Shown here one piece after another: positions 1 through 8,814 of a stretch of 64,000 nucleotides of DNA. Every line of letters begins with the position of its first letter. Within the stretch, counting starts at the first letter, position 1. The notes under the pieces were generated by a model. The model worked only from the letters and a program-made list of their open reading frames with translations, was not told the DNA's origin and ran no database searches. Source of the stretch: Falsibacillus albus (GTDB lineage Bacteria > Bacillota > Bacilli > Bacillales > DSM-25281); NCBI RefSeq assembly GCF_003668575.1, contig NZ_RCVZ01000001.1, forward strand, positions 434,001-498,000. Reading direction: 5' to 3'. The position numbers and the translations under genes were made by a program.

Positions 1-349
1 TTAATTCGATATGGTGATACTCCAGGGTATTTTCATCAAACCAATTTTTGGTTACGTCCAGAAGGTGTGATCCCCTGGCGCTGATGAAAAATAATTCGAA
101 TTTGTTTATCCAATCATTTAAAACATCTTTTGCACCATCAGCTAATGGGGATTCGGCATAGATTTTCGGTTCTGCCTGTTTAAACCAATTGGAAAATTGT
201 TCTGGTGAAATATCCAATACTTCAGTTAATTCATATTGGGTAATATCATTAAGTGAAAGCTCGAGATCGAACTTTTGATTAATATAAGGAATCAATGTCT
301 CTGGTGAAGTTACAGTGCCGTCAATATCAATACCAAATCTTTTTGTCAT
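1..349 (-). CDS. yqfW: HAD-family nucleotidase-like protein YqfW, 3' part cut off by window edge
   Basis: Reading the minus strand from ATG at 349 gives MTKRFGIDIDGTVTSPETL and continues open to base 2, so the C-terminus lies outside the window. DIDGTVT near the N-terminus is HAD motif I (DxDGT), with the two catalytic aspartates, and the sequence LFFISARG about 90 residues in resembles HAD motif II (hydrophobic strand ending in S/T). The family (5'-nucleotidase C type) dephosphorylates small phosphorylated substrates in the cytosol; the substrate here cannot be told from sequence. A GGAG ribosome site lies about 8 bases upstream. Position next to yqfX and ispG matches B. subtilis yqfW. Confidence 0.8.
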   Translation of the reverse strand, partial: MTKRFGIDIDGTVTSPETLIPYINQKFDLELSLNDITQYELTEVLDISPEQFSNWFKQAEPKIYAESPLADGAKDVLNDWINKFELFFISARGSHLLDVTKNWFDENTLEYHHIEL

Positions 350-523
350 TTCAGAATCTCCTCACTTTTTAATCCCTATAAAGTGTATCACAATTTTTTG
401 CATTTGCTAAAAAAAACTTTATGTTCTCTTATTGCTCCAATTGTGCTAAACATTGACATGTTGATTTTTGCTCTTGAAGCACAAACTAAAAGTGCTCCTA
501 CAATTGAAAGTGAGGGGATCCGC

Positions 524-952
524 ATGGATGAAGAACGACGTTTAGATAATATCGAACATGATCTTCGCCATGGTGGCGAGTATGTAGATGATCCAGATCG
601 CGACTATCGCTCAGATTATCATAATGGCGAAGATGTGGATGATGTAAAACGTGATTATGATGCTGATTATCGCGAGGAAACCGCGGCTGAATTGGCTGCG
701 CCAATGACAATTGACAGAGACTATGATCGAGATTTGGATGACGAAGAGGCAACAGGGGGGCAAGTGACAGCCTATGCAGGGCTGGCGCTTTCAATTATAT
801 CCTTGTTTGTGCTTCCGGTCATATTAGGGGCTGCCGGAATTGTACTCGGATTCATTGCAAGAAGAAAAGGATCAGATGCAATCGGTGCTTGGGCAATCGG
901 TCTTGGTGCTGTCTCCATTATCATCGGGATATTTGTTTTACCCTTTTTCTAG
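524..952 (+). CDS. yqfX: Acidic-N-terminus membrane protein YqfX
   Basis: About 142 residues from ATG 524, chosen because GAGGGG lies just upstream; the frame is open further upstream but lacks a ribosome site there. Residues 1-75 are hydrophilic and full of Asp, Arg and Tyr (repeated RDYD/DYR-like units such as DRDYRSDY, KRDYDADY, DRDYDRD). The C-terminal half has two hydrophobic segments (AYAGLALSIISLFVLPVILG and a later IGAWAIGLGAVSIIIGIF) with a GFIARRKGSD turn, which resembles DUF4190-type small membrane domains. Function is unknown. The order yqfW-yqfX-ispG matches B. subtilis. The tyrosine/aspartate repeats look cytosolic or surface-exposed and poorly structured. Confidence 0.75.
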   Translation: MDEERRLDNIEHDLRHGGEYVDDPDRDYRSDYHNGEDVDDVKRDYDADYREETAAELAAPMTIDRDYDRDLDDEEATGGQVTAYAGLALSIISLFVLPVILGAAGIVLGFIARRKGSDAIGAWAIGLGAVSIIIGIFVLPFF

Positions 953-994
953 GGTGTTATAGCTTTTCCAAATAGGAGCATTGAAAAAAATGAG

Positions 995-1035
995 GGTGGC
1001 ACAAAACATAGCTTTTGTGGCACCTTCTTTTTTAT
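995..1035 (+). terminator. Rho-independent terminator after yqfX
   Basis: GGTGGCACAAAA (995-1006) pairs with TTTTGTGGCACC (1013-1024), one mismatch, six-base loop, followed by a T-rich run. Confidence 0.8.
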
Positions 1036-1108
1036 TTTAATACTAAATGCTTTTAGCCTCTACTCGCATAGGTTATAGGTTGTTGTTATTCATGAAGGGG
1101 AGAGAAGA

Positions 1109-1225
1109 GTTGATTTTTGCTTTCCGAGGCGCGGGAGGTGAGCCTACTCTCTCCGCTGCGGGGTCTCGCCTTGCCCGCTAATCCCTTCGGAGTCGCTCCA
1201 ATCAACTTCATAAGATGAATGATTT
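1109..1225 (+). repeat. Intergenic GC-rich repeat, family 1, copy A
   Basis: A GC-rich block in AT-rich intergenic DNA, bounded by GTTGATT at the left and AATCAAC at 1200-1206. Internal core words TTTCCGAGG, GGTGAGCCT, GGGTCTCGCC and GCTCC recur in other intergenic blocks of this window (7736, 32046, 37275, 40212, 40879). After the right end comes TTCATAAGATGAATGA, similar to the sequence after copies F and G. No coding potential seen. Confidence 0.75.
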
Positions 1226-1257
1226 CCGCGAGAAGCTTTAAAAACAATCTTTGCAAA

Positions 1258-1398
1258 AGGCTCTTTTCTCATGCTTTGTTGCTATAGCTAATAAATTGTT
1301 TAAGCAAAGTTTCAACTTCTAAATAGCGAATACGGAGAAAAGAGCTGGAAAACTTTCATTCAACGAACAAAATAGCTGTTTTGCGTTAAAATCGGAGA
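1258..1398 (+). repeat. Intergenic AT-rich repeat, family 2, copy 1
   Basis: Contains GCTCTTTTCTCATGCTTTG, then TTGTTTAAGCAAAGTTTCAA, AAATAGCG, CATTCAACGAA and TTTTGCGTTAAAATCGG. The same words in the same order occur on the opposite strand at 7561-7716 and in part at 37062-37135. It lies directly between family-1 copies A and B. The whole stretch 1036-1500 has no supported gene. Confidence 0.75.
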
Positions 1399-1400
1399 AA

Positions 1401-1476
1401 GGGAGAACCCAGGAGGCGCTGGCTGAGGTGGCCCCCGACCCACCCGCGGAAAGCGAAGACTTGCACGGAAATCAAC
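1401..1476 (-). repeat. Intergenic GC-rich repeat, family 1, copy B (partial)
   Basis: On the minus strand it begins GTTGATTTCCGTGCAAG then CTTCGCTTTCCGCGGG, nearly the same as copy G at 40879 (TTGATTTCCTTGCAAG, CTTCGCTTTCCGCGGG). The far half diverges. Opposite orientation to copy A. Confidence 0.65.
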
Positions 1477-1501
1477 GGTGGTATTTAACAAAGACTTTCT
1501 A

Positions 1502-1549
1502 AAAAAAAGCTGCCTCCAAAAGGTCATAGAGCATGACCTTTGAAGACAG
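1502..1549 (-). terminator. Rho-independent terminator after ispG
   Basis: On the minus strand CTGTCTTCAAAGGTCAT and ATGACCTTTTGGAGGCAG form a long stem with a few mismatches and a four-base loop, followed by eight T. Confidence 0.9.
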
Positions 1550-1558
1550 TCCTTTGCG

Positions 1559-2665
1559 TTAAGCTTCCTGTTTTTCTTCTTCTTGTTTTTTATAGTATTC
1601 CTCAGCGATGAGATCAATTTCTTTTTTCAGTTCTTCCACCATTGTTTCTTCAGGTACTTTTCGAACGGTCTTCCCTTTACGGAACAAAAGGCCTTCTCCG
1701 CGTGCACCCGCGATGCCGATATCTGCTTCTCTTGCTTCACCAGGTCCATTGACTGCACAGCCCAAGACTGCCACTTTGATCGGTGCCTTGATTTTTTGGA
1801 TGTACTCTTCTACTTCATTGGCGATGCTGATCAAATCAATTTCGATTCGCCCGCATGTCGGACAGGAAATCAAAGTTGCCGCATTTGAAGCCAATCCAAA
1901 TGATTTTAGAAGCTCCCTTGCGACTTTTACCTCTTCGACAGGATCGGCGCTCAATGAGATCCGGAGAGTATTTCCGATTCCAAGGCTTAAGATGGCTCCA
2001 AGGCCAGCGGCGCTCTTAACCGTGCCGGCGAATAATGTTCCCGATTCGGTGATGCCCAAATGAAGCGGATAATCGAATGCTTTTGCTGCCTTTGTATAAG
2101 CTTCGATCGCTAAGTTGACATCTGATGCTTTCATGGAAACGATAATATCATGAAAATCAAGGTCTTCAAGGATCTTGATGTGATGCAGCGCACTTTCCAC
2201 CATCCCGTCCGCAGTAGGATAGCCGTATTTTTCGAGGATCTTCCTTTCAAGACTCCCTGCATTTACTCCAATCCGGATAGGGATGCCTCGCTCTTTTGCT
2301 GCTTTCACGACAGCTTCGACTTTTTCGCGGCGGCCGATATTCCCAGGATTGATCCGAATTTTATCCGCACCGCCTTCAATGGCTTTAAGCGCTAATTTAT
2401 AATCGAAATGAATATCCACAACGAGCGGGATATTAATCTGTTTTTTAATATCAGCAATGGCATTTGCCGCACGTTCATCTGGGCAAGCGACACGGACGAC
2501 TTGGCATCCGGCTTCCTCCAAGCGGTGTATTTCTTTTACAGTGGCCTCTACATCATGTGTTTTTGTAGTGGTCATGCTTTGTATGATCAATTCATTGTTT
2601 CCGCCAATCGTTAAATTCCCGACTTTGACTGGACGCGTTTTTGAACGATGTATGATTTCACCCAA
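1559..2665 (-). CDS. ispG: 4-hydroxy-3-methylbut-2-enyl diphosphate synthase (flavodoxin) IspG/GcpE
   Basis: Full-length 368-residue IspG of the non-mevalonate isoprenoid pathway. It reductively converts 2-C-methyl-D-erythritol 2,4-cyclodiphosphate to HMBPP using a 4Fe-4S cluster in the cytosol. The cluster ligands are visible: Cys268 and Cys271 in SCPTCGR, Cys303 in GCAVNGPGE, and Glu310. The N-terminal TIM-barrel half carries [12 protein letters not shown] and [10 protein letters not shown]. The start is TTG at 2665, chosen because AAAGGAG lies 9-10 bases upstream and residues [15 protein letters not shown] fit the family. The last 20 residues are Lys/Glu-rich. It has its own promoter and terminator, so it is monocistronic. 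Confidence 0.97.
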   Translation of the reverse strand: MGEIIHRSKTRPVKVGNLTIGGNNELIIQSMTTTKTHDVEATVKEIHRLEEAGCQVVRVACPDERAANAIADIKKQINIPLVVDIHFDYKLALKAIEGGADKIRINPGNIGRREKVEAVVKAAKERGIPIRIGVNAGSLERKILEKYGYPTADGMVESALHHIKILEDLDFHDIIVSMKASDVNLAIEAYTKAAKAFDYPLHLGITESGTLFAGTVKSAAGLGAILSLGIGNTLRISLSADPVEEVKVARELLKSFGLASNAATLISCPTCGRIEIDLISIANEVEEYIQKIKAPIKVAVLGCAVNGPGEAREADIGIAGARGEGLLFRKGKTVRKVPEETMVEELKKEIDLIAEEYYKKQEEEKQEA

Positions 2666-2713
2666 AGGTAATTCGCTCCTTTAATTGGTTTCTTGTCAAT
2701 ATGCTACGAAATT

Positions 2714-2743
2714 ATTGTAACAGTGTAGGATATCTGTTGACAA
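2714..2743 (-). promoter_or_regulatory. Sigma-A promoter of ispG
   Basis: On the minus strand: TTGTCA (2743-2738), 18-base spacer, TACAAT (2719-2714), about 50 bases upstream of the ispG start. Confidence 0.6.
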
Positions 2744-2780
2744 GAAATAGGATGTGAATATACCCGTCACGAAGGAATTT

Positions 2781-3116
2781 TCATTGCGGATAAACGGGAA
2801 ATTTATAGGTTTTCCCGCTTTGGATCGCTTCTGGTTTGATGCCCTTATTCAATTTTGAAAAATCTTGGATGACCTGGTCGATGGGAACTGGGATGGGGCC
2901 ATTATGAAGCTTTTCTACAACGGTAAGGACGGTTTGTCCGGATGAGACTTGCACTTCCTCATATTTTTTGCCGGCATCTTCAGGTGGTGCAGCATCCTGA
3001 TTTTTTGGATTTGAGGATGATGCATATGACACAGTGGGTAAAGTTCCGACATTTATATCATAATAAACACTATATACAAGGATGATAACTGCGAATAAAG
3101 CAATGATTTTTTTCAT
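2781..3116 (-). CDS. yqfZ: YqfZ-like secreted/membrane-anchored protein with a LysM-like C-terminus
   Basis: 111 residues from ATG 3116, preceded by AGGAGGACC at a good distance; an upstream extension of the frame into the divergent MFS gene is not credible. Residues 1-20 (MKKIIALFAVIILVYSVYYD) are a signal or anchor segment. The C-terminal half (VSSGQTVLTVVEKLHNGPIP, then IVQDF-like helix and KPEAIQSGKTYKFPVYPQ) has the shape of a LysM-like carbohydrate-binding unit: start strand, helix with a conserved N-x-G-I-like turn, and a final strand ending in P. Synteny next to ispG matches B. subtilis yqfZ. Exact role unknown. Confidence 0.7.
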   Translation of the reverse strand: MKKIIALFAVIILVYSVYYDINVGTLPTVSYASSSNPKNQDAAPPEDAGKKYEEVQVSSGQTVLTVVEKLHNGPIPVPIDQVIQDFSKLNKGIKPEAIQSGKTYKFPVYPQ

Positions 3117-3195
3117 GGCTCCTGGTCCTCCTATCCAATTTGTATATGTGTATGCTTGTCCACTATATTTATGCTTGAAAAGGCGGGATCGTTGT

Positions 3196-4407
3196 ATGAA
3201 TGTGAAAAAGCTTACGTTTTTTATAGGGCTGCTTCCTTTTTTGATGGTATTAGGGAATTCGATGTTAATCCCTATACTTCCTTCCATCCAATCGAGTTTA
3301 AATTTATCTGCATCCCAAACCGGGGTCATCCTCAGTTCATTTAGTCTTCCTGCGGCTGTCATTATCCCATTTGTCGGTTTTTTATCGGATCGGTTGGGCC
3401 GGAAGAAAATGATTGGATGGTCTATCGCATTTGTTATTGGTGGAAGTGTTGTTTGTGGAGTAAGCGTCTTATTTCATGAATTTGCTTACTATATTTTATT
3501 GTTTGGCAGGGTAGCACAGGGAATTGGTGCATCCGGGACGACTCCTTTGGCAATGGCGCTTGTGGGGGATATTTTTGAGGACGGGAAAAGGGCTGAATCA
3601 CTTGGGCTTTTAGAAGTTTTCAATGGAATAGGAAAGGTGGCTGCACCGATAATTGGAGCGGCGGCTGCATTGATTTCGTGGAATACTGCATTTTGGGTCT
3701 TCCCAATAGTTTCACTCATTGCCTATATCGGCATTAATAAAAATATTGGCTCAGCGCCTTCGGGAAGAGAACTGGAATCATTCAAGTCTTATATCTCCAA
3801 CTTCAAAAAAGCCGTTTCAGATAAAAAATTGGTATTGTTTCCTCTTTTCGGTTTAGGGGCTATAGGATTGTTTTTATTATTCGGGCTTTTATATTTCCTG
3901 TCCTATTATATTGAAAATACATACCATATCGACGGCTTCTTTAAAGGTTTCGCATTTTTATTTCCATTGGGTGCCTTGACGTTGACATCTTATTGGACTG
4001 GCAATGCAATTAAAGAGAATGGGGAAAAAAAAGTGGCATACCTCTTTCTCGGAGCTTCCATGCAAGTGGCGATGTTTGGAATGATGCAAATTTTTGGAGG
4101 GTTTTCAGCACTACTATTCTTTATAACCGTTGCTTTTTCAGGTCTTGGTTTTATCCTTCCGGCAATCAATATGATCATCACATCCAGTGTCGATGACGGT
4201 GAAAGGGGTCTTGTCGTAAGCATATATGGAACAGCTCGTTTTTTGGGAGTCGCACTTGGACCGATCATTTACAGCAAATGGCTGCACCATACCGATGAAA
4301 TGTTCAAATACACTTTTTTCATTTCATTCATCTCGTTGCTGCTATGCTTTTTACCTGCCGGGAAGAGGTTTTGGTTTAAAGCAATGAGGAAAGTGGGAGG
4401 GGTGTAA
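3196..4407 (+). CDS. MFS drug-efflux-like transporter
   Basis: About 403 residues with roughly 12 membrane segments. MFS motif A is present in loop 2-3 (GFLSDRLGRKKMIG), and motif C-like glycine/proline-rich segments follow (GRVAQGIGASGTTPLAMALV, IGKVAAPIIGAA). The N-terminus NSMLIPILPSI is typical of 12-helix proton-driven multidrug exporters. ATG 3196 is preceded by AAGGCGGG. It is transcribed divergently from yqfZ with only about 80 bases between them, and is not at this place in B. subtilis as I recall it, so it is likely an acquired or relocated gene. Substrate cannot be deduced. Confidence 0.85.
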   Translation: MNVKKLTFFIGLLPFLMVLGNSMLIPILPSIQSSLNLSASQTGVILSSFSLPAAVIIPFVGFLSDRLGRKKMIGWSIAFVIGGSVVCGVSVLFHEFAYYILLFGRVAQGIGASGTTPLAMALVGDIFEDGKRAESLGLLEVFNGIGKVAAPIIGAAAALISWNTAFWVFPIVSLIAYIGINKNIGSAPSGRELESFKSYISNFKKAVSDKKLVLFPLFGLGAIGLFLLFGLLYFLSYYIENTYHIDGFFKGFAFLFPLGALTLTSYWTGNAIKENGEKKVAYLFLGASMQVAMFGMMQIFGGFSALLFFITVAFSGLGFILPAINMIITSSVDDGERGLVVSIYGTARFLGVALGPIIYSKWLHHTDEMFKYTFFISFISLLLCFLPAGKRFWFKAMRKVGGV

Positions 4408-4441
4408 AAAAATGCCCTAAAGCAATTTAGCTTTAGGACAT
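4405..4441 (-). terminator. Terminator for yqgB
   Basis: ATGTCCTAAAGC and GCTTTAGGGCAT on the minus strand form a 12-bp stem (one mismatch) followed by seven T. Orientation fits yqgB; there is no T run on the plus side. Confidence 0.8.
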
Positions 4442-4452
4442 AGCACAAACGA

Positions 4453-5226
4453 TCATTCCTGGACTTTTTTTCCTGGAATTTCCTTGATTGAAAGGTAAAG
4501 CATGATGATGATGATTAACCAGTCGAGAAGAGCGCTGAATGGTACGGTTGTTCTCAGTAAATCCATGATTGCAAAGAAGACGGTAGGCAGCGTGATCGCA
4601 TATGCAGTGATCCGCCAGCTATGGCGATATGACAGCTTCCTTGATTGAGTTCTTGCTAAAGCAATTCCAACAAGAGCAAAGATGGATACCTTAATGAAAC
4701 CAATAGCGGCGACGAAAATGTAGTAGACGATAAACAAAACAGGAAGAATGATCCAAATGTTGCTTTTGATTGTCTTAAGGAACGATGAAATTTTGTTATT
4801 ATTTAGTGATAGACCATTAAATGTAGAGTAATCGTATTTATTTAATTGTCCATTCGAGGCAATTACAGCTTCATTTTTTAATAACGCAATCAAACTGCCC
4901 TTTTGTTTCAGTTCTTTTTCTGTCAGAGAATTTGTGGGATCGATTAAAATAGTCAATCCGTTTTTTTCAACGAATACTGGTTCCTCTTTTTCTGAGGTCA
5001 AAACTCCATTGTTAATCGAAAATTTAGGGAGTTCTTGATCGATTGTTTGACGTCCTGCTTCAATTCCCTTTAATGTCATATTTGTAAAGTGATATATAAC
5101 TGGAATCGTGGAGATCAACATGATCATAAAAACGTAAAGTATTGTCTTGCCAATACCTTGAAAACGGAATCGTGCAATGTTCTTTGGTGAATATAGGCTT
5201 TTGATTAATTGTTGAAAGATATTCAA
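4453..5226 (-). CDS. yqgB: DUF1189 family membrane protein YqgB
   Basis: About 257 residues. TTG at 5226 (MNIFQQLIKSLYSPKNIARF) is preferred over the ATG at 5259, because AAAAGG lies about 7 bases before the TTG and nothing like a ribosome site precedes the ATG. One membrane helix near residue 30-50 (ILYVFMIMLISTIPVIYHF), an extracytoplasmic domain of about 110 residues, then three helices (IWIILPVLFIVYYIFVAAIG onward) and a short cytosolic tail. The layout is that of DUF1189 proteins. Function unknown. Divergent from the Na/Pi symporter gene. Confidence 0.8.
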   Translation of the reverse strand: MNIFQQLIKSLYSPKNIARFRFQGIGKTILYVFMIMLISTIPVIYHFTNMTLKGIEAGRQTIDQELPKFSINNGVLTSEKEEPVFVEKNGLTILIDPTNSLTEKELKQKGSLIALLKNEAVIASNGQLNKYDYSTFNGLSLNNNKISSFLKTIKSNIWIILPVLFIVYYIFVAAIGFIKVSIFALVGIALARTQSRKLSYRHSWRITAYAITLPTVFFAIMDLLRTTVPFSALLDWLIIIIMLYLSIKEIPGKKVQE

Positions 5227-5356
5227 ATATGACACATCCTTTTCATTTCTCAATTCCATTTTATTCTTGTTAATGAAAGACTATCAAGAACTAATGTAAA
5301 AATATTTTTGTGAATGATGGAGAATATTAAGAAAATGTAAATTACGGCTTAAATTC

Positions 5357-5386
5357 TTTACAATTCGTTCATAATTCAATGATAAT
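5357..5386 (+). promoter_or_regulatory. Promoter of the Na/Pi symporter gene, with possible Pho-type hexamers
   Basis: TTTACA (5357-5362), 18 bases, GATAAT (5381-5386) reads as a sigma-A promoter. TTTACA and TTCATA (5368-5373) are also spaced by 5 bases as in PhoP boxes, but only two hexamers fit, and they overlap the promoter rather than lying upstream of it. Confidence 0.45.
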
Positions 5387-5426
5387 AAGCACAAGTTTGT
5401 ATTTTTAGTTATAGGGGTTGGATGAA

Positions 5427-7061
5427 TTGGGTTTCAGTATCCAAGATATGATTTTTGAATTTCTTGGTGGTCTTGGTGTTTTCTTGTTTGGAATTAAATT
5501 CATGGGGGAAGGCCTCCAGAAATATGCAGGAGAACGGTTAAAATATATTCTGGACCGCTATACAAGCAACCCGGTCAAAGGGGTGCTTGCAGGGATGTTT
5601 GTCACGATTCTCATTCAGAGCAGCTCTGCTACAACCGTCATCACGGTTGGACTGGTGAGTGCTGGGTTCATGAAGTTGAGGCAATCAATCGGGGTTGTCA
5701 TGGGTGCAAATATAGGGACAACGATCACAGCATTTATCATCGGGATCGATATGGGAAAATACTCTTTGCTCATTCTTGCAGCAGGATCTTTGCTCTTATT
5801 CTTTTTTAAAAGTCAAAAATTGCAGCATGCCGGACAGGTCCTATTCGGATTTGGAGGAATTTTTTTGGGGCTGGACCTTATGAGTTCAGGGATGGGTCCG
5901 CTCAAGAACCTTGAAGTCTTTCACGATCTTACGTTGAATATGAGCACCAATCCGATATTGGGGGTTGTGATAGGAACCTTTATCACCATCATTATCCAAA
6001 GCTCTTCCGTGACAATTGGAATTTTGCAAGAGCTTTATTCTCAGCACTTGGTGGAACTGAATGCCGCACTTCCAGTTTTATTCGGGGATAATATCGGTAC
6101 GACGATTACGGCAGTTCTTGCATCGATCGGGGCAAGCATCTCCGCAAAGCGAACCGCACTCGTCCATGTGATCTTCAACCTAATCGGAACAATCATATTT
6201 TTAATCATTTTGCCATTTTTCACATCATCAATTTATTATCTGCAAGGAGCGTTTAATCTTCATCCACAAATGACAGTAGCAGTTGCTCATGGAGCGTTCA
6301 ATGTCGCCAATACATTAATTCAACTTCCATTTGTGGGTCTGCTGGCATTCATTGTCATGAAGTTGATACCCGGGGATGACTCCCTTGTAAATTATCATAC
6401 AAAATATTTGGATCCAGTTTTCATAGAACAATCTCCATCCATTGCTTTGGGACAGGGAAAGGAAGAATTATTGAGGATGGGGCATTTTGCCATCAGAGGA
6501 CTTGAAGAAACAAAGTTGTTTTTTCAAACAAACTTGCAGCCACATGCGGAGGCTGTTGCCAAAATGGAAGAATCAATCAATTATTTGGATGGCAGAATAA
6601 CCGATTATTTAATACACCTTTCTGAGAGCCCTCTTACAGCTGCTGAATCGGAACAGCATTCGATGCTGGTCAATACAATAAGGGATATCGAGAGGATTGG
6701 AGATCATTTCGAGAACATTGCAGAACTGATTGATTACCAACAGCAAAATAAAGTGCAAATGTCCAATGAGGCAAAACAACAATTAAATGACATGTTCCAG
6801 TTGACCATCGAGGCCGTCAAATTTTCCATTCAATCTTTGGACCACAGTGATAAAGAGCTTGCCAAGGACGTTGTAATGAAGGAAGAACAGATAGATAAAA
6901 TGGAAAGAAAGCTAAGGAAAATGCATTTATTGCGTTTAAATTCGGGAGATTGTACGGGGCAGGCAGGAATCGTTTTTGTGGATATCGTCAGCAATTTGGA
7001 GCGAATCGGTGATCATGCAGTCAATATTGCTGATGCCGTATTGGAACTAAAACAGTATTAG
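5427..7061 (+). CDS. Na+/phosphate cotransporter family protein with PhoU-like C-terminal domain
   Basis: About 544 residues. Two inverted repeats with the NptA/NPT2 signature are clear: [20 protein letters not shown] with [14 protein letters not shown] in the first, [14 protein letters not shown] with [13 protein letters not shown] in the second. The QSSS motifs bind sodium and phosphate in this family. Residues from about 340 on are soluble and helical, with PhoU-like pairs [15 protein letters not shown] and [17 protein letters not shown] at 5427 is chosen because AGGGG lies 9 bases upstream; the TTG at 5418 abuts it. Together with the pst operon this gives two phosphate routes in 13 kb. 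It is followed closely by yqgC. Confidence 0.9.
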   Translation: MGFSIQDMIFEFLGGLGVFLFGIKFMGEGLQKYAGERLKYILDRYTSNPVKGVLAGMFVTILIQSSSATTVITVGLVSAGFMKLRQSIGVVMGANIGTTITAFIIGIDMGKYSLLILAAGSLLLFFFKSQKLQHAGQVLFGFGGIFLGLDLMSSGMGPLKNLEVFHDLTLNMSTNPILGVVIGTFITIIIQSSSVTIGILQELYSQHLVELNAALPVLFGDNIGTTITAVLASIGASISAKRTALVHVIFNLIGTIIFLIILPFFTSSIYYLQGAFNLHPQMTVAVAHGAFNVANTLIQLPFVGLLAFIVMKLIPGDDSLVNYHTKYLDPVFIEQSPSIALGQGKEELLRMGHFAIRGLEETKLFFQTNLQPHAEAVAKMEESINYLDGRITDYLIHLSESPLTAAESEQHSMLVNTIRDIERIGDHFENIAELIDYQQQNKVQMSNEAKQQLNDMFQLTIEAVKFSIQSLDHSDKELAKDVVMKEEQIDKMERKLRKMHLLRLNSGDCTGQAGIVFVDIVSNLERIGDHAVNIADAVLELKQY

Positions 7062-7075
7062 GAGGTGTGGACCCA

Positions 7076-7561
7076 TTGGAATGGCTTTATTGGACAATCA
7101 TTACCATATTATTTTTAATTTCATTTGTGGGTCTCATTTATCCGATTATACCAAGTGTTTTATTTATTGTAGCTGGATATTTGCTGTACGGGGCGTTCTT
7201 TTCGTTCAATCAATTTGGTTGGGTCTTCTGGTCTGTTCAGCTGCTGTTTACCTTGCTGCTTTTTGCCGCCGATTATCTGGCCAATGCATTGGGAATAAAA
7301 AAGTCTGGAGGCACTAGGGCAGGAGTATGGGGCAGTACGATCGGACTATTGATTGGCCCTTTTATCATTCCTGTTGCCGGCATTTTGGCAGGTCCATTTT
7401 TGGGAGCAGTATTGGCTGAAATCATTGTCCATCGAACAAATTGGAAAAAGGCGGTCAAAATCGGAATCGGATCGTTGGTCGGCTTTGTCAGCAGCATTTT
7501 GACAAAAGGGATCATTCAGCTTGTAATGATCGGTTATTTTTTATTAAGGGTGTTTTCGTAA
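7076..7561 (+). CDS. yqgC: DUF456 family membrane protein YqgC
   Basis: 161 residues, four or five hydrophobic segments, glycine-rich motifs ([31 protein letters not shown]) typical of DUF456. The symporter stop codon is followed at once by AGGAGG, which sits 10 bases before TTG 7076; the GTG at 7067 is too close to it. The two genes therefore form a tight operon. Function is unknown; the DUF456 family is widespread in bacteria. Synteny with sodA downstream matches B. subtilis yqgC. Confidence 0.85.
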   Translation: MEWLYWTIITILFLISFVGLIYPIIPSVLFIVAGYLLYGAFFSFNQFGWVFWSVQLLFTLLLFAADYLANALGIKKSGGTRAGVWGSTIGLLIGPFIIPVAGILAGPFLGAVLAEIIVHRTNWKKAVKIGIGSLVGFVSSILTKGIIQLVMIGYFLLRVFS

Positions 7562-7716
7562 AGATTATTGTTAAAATCCTGATGCCGATTTTAACGCAAA
7601 AATAATTATTTTTTTGTTGAAATAAAATTTCCGGCCGCTACGCTATTTTGAAGTTGAAACTTTGCTTAAACAATCCTACTTTATTACTTAAAGCAACAAA
7701 GTATGAGAAAAAACCC
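7561..7716 (-). repeat. Intergenic AT-rich repeat, family 2, copy 2
   Basis: On the minus strand: CTCATACTTTGTTGCT, then TTGTTTAAGCAAAGTTTCAA, CTTCAAAATAGCG, and TTTTGCGTTAAAATCGG, the same order as at 1258-1398. It begins immediately after the yqgC stop. Nothing coding is seen in 7562-8048. Confidence 0.75.
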
Positions 7717-7735
7717 TTAAAAGTGGCTATTTGAT

Positions 7736-7817
7736 GTTGGACAGAGCGGAAGGGGCGAGACCGCACAGCACAGCGAGGATACTCACCGACCTCCCCTCGG
7801 ATAGCGAGCAAATCGAC
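7736..7817 (-). repeat. Intergenic GC-rich repeat, family 1, copy C
   Basis: On the minus strand it shows CGATTTGCTCGCTATCCGAG, GGTCGGTGAGTATCC, GGTCTCGCCCCTTCCGCTC, paralleling copy A. It lies beside a family-2 copy in the same relative order and orientation as A and copy 1. Confidence 0.65.
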
Positions 7818-7956
7818 CTTTTCATAACCTAGTTGAACAGCAAAAAACTTTGCAAATGGGGACTAACGAAAATAGTCTTTTGATACGTTTATTTTTATTG
7901 AATTTGGGAAAATTATTTATGTTGTTCAAAAGCTGTTACAACGCTGTGCATTTTAT

Positions 7957-7985
7957 TTGAACGATTCAACCAATTTTGGTAATCT
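7957..7985 (+). promoter_or_regulatory. Sigma-A promoter of sodA
   Basis: TTGAAC (7957-7962), 17-base spacer, TAATCT (7980-7985), giving a leader of about 55 bases before the sodA start. Confidence 0.55.
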
Positions 7986-7996
7986 TATGATGAAAC

Positions 7997-8016
7997 CCGA
8001 ATCAAATCCGATTCGG
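7997..8016 (+). promoter_or_regulatory. Inverted repeat in the sodA leader
   Basis: CCGAATC (7997-8003) and GATTCGG (8010-8016) form a perfect 7-bp dyad with a six-base loop, just after the predicted transcription start and before the AAAGGGAGG ribosome site. It could be an operator or a 5' mRNA-stabilising hairpin; no T run follows. Confidence 0.4.
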
Positions 8017-8048
8017 AAAATACGACTACATAAAGGGAGGAATTATTC

Positions 8049-8657
8049 ATGGCATACGAATTACCAAAACTTCCATATGCTTATGATGCATTAGAACCAC
8101 ATATCGACAAAGAAACAATGAACATTCACCACACAAAGCACCACAATGCTTACGTTACAAAAGTAAACGATGCATTAAGCGGGCATGATGAGCTATTAAA
8201 CAAATCCATTGAAGAATTGGTATCCAATTTGGATGCAGTTCCAGAGGCTGCTCGTACGGCAGTTCGCAACAACGGAGGCGGCCATGCAAACCACTCCTTA
8301 TTCTGGACAGTTCTTTCTCCAAACGGCGGAGGAAACCCTACTGGAGAACTTGCTGATGCAATTGAAAGCAAGTTTGGAAGCTTCGACAAATTCAAGGACG
8401 AATTTGCGGCAGCTGCAGCTGGACGCTTTGGCTCAGGCTGGGCATGGCTGGTCGTTAACAATGGCGAGTTGGAAGTAACAAGCACACCTAACCAGGACTC
8501 TCCATTAATGGAAGGCAAAACGCCTATCCTAGGATTGGATGTCTGGGAGCATGCTTACTACCTTAACTATCAAAACCGCCGTCCAGACTACATTTCTGCA
8601 TTCTGGAATGTCGTGAACTGGGACGAGGTTTCAAAACGCTTTGCATCTGCTAAATAA
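8049..8657 (+). CDS. sodA: Superoxide dismutase (Mn/Fe)
   Basis: Complete 202-residue cytosolic SOD that dismutates superoxide to oxygen and hydrogen peroxide. The four metal ligands are in place: His27 in NIHHTKHH, His82 in NHSLFW, Asp164 and His168 in DVWEHAYYL. The sequence [12 protein letters not shown] matches the Mn-type family signature, and Mn is the usual metal in Bacillus. Start ATG 8049 follows AAAGGGAGG. Single-gene unit with its own promoter and terminator, between yqgC and yqgE as in B. subtilis. Confidence 0.97.
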   Translation: MAYELPKLPYAYDALEPHIDKETMNIHHTKHHNAYVTKVNDALSGHDELLNKSIEELVSNLDAVPEAARTAVRNNGGGHANHSLFWTVLSPNGGGNPTGELADAIESKFGSFDKFKDEFAAAAAGRFGSGWAWLVVNNGELEVTSTPNQDSPLMEGKTPILGLDVWEHAYYLNYQNRRPDYISAFWNVVNWDEVSKRFASAK

Positions 8658-8671
8658 TAATGATTGATTGG

Positions 8672-8707
8672 CTGGCCCTTCCGAGGAAGGGCCAGTTTTA
8701 TTTTGTT
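8672..8707 (+). terminator. Terminator after sodA
   Basis: CTGGCCCTTCC and GAAGGGCCAG form a perfect GC-rich stem with a short loop, followed by TTTTATTTTG. Confidence 0.95.
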
Positions 8708-8814
8708 TAGATTTTTAAGGCGGGACTGTATCCCTTTTTTTGTCAGTTTGAATGTTCCTGTATAATGACTCCTTTTTTTCCTAAAAATATGTCTAGGAAA
8801 AAGGGGAGTTCATA

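Noticed and set aside
498-794. Minus-strand frame opposite yqfX
   Set aside because: It mirrors the Asp/Arg/Tyr-rich codons of yqfX (His/Leu-rich shadow) and has no start signals.
1360-1617. 85-codon minus-strand frame after ispG
   Set aside because: It covers repeat copies and the ispG terminator; low-complexity product and no ribosome site.
3082-3195. 38-residue N-terminal extension of the MFS transporter
   Set aside because: It overlaps the start of divergent yqfZ, has no ribosome site, and ATG 3196 begins at the usual first helix.
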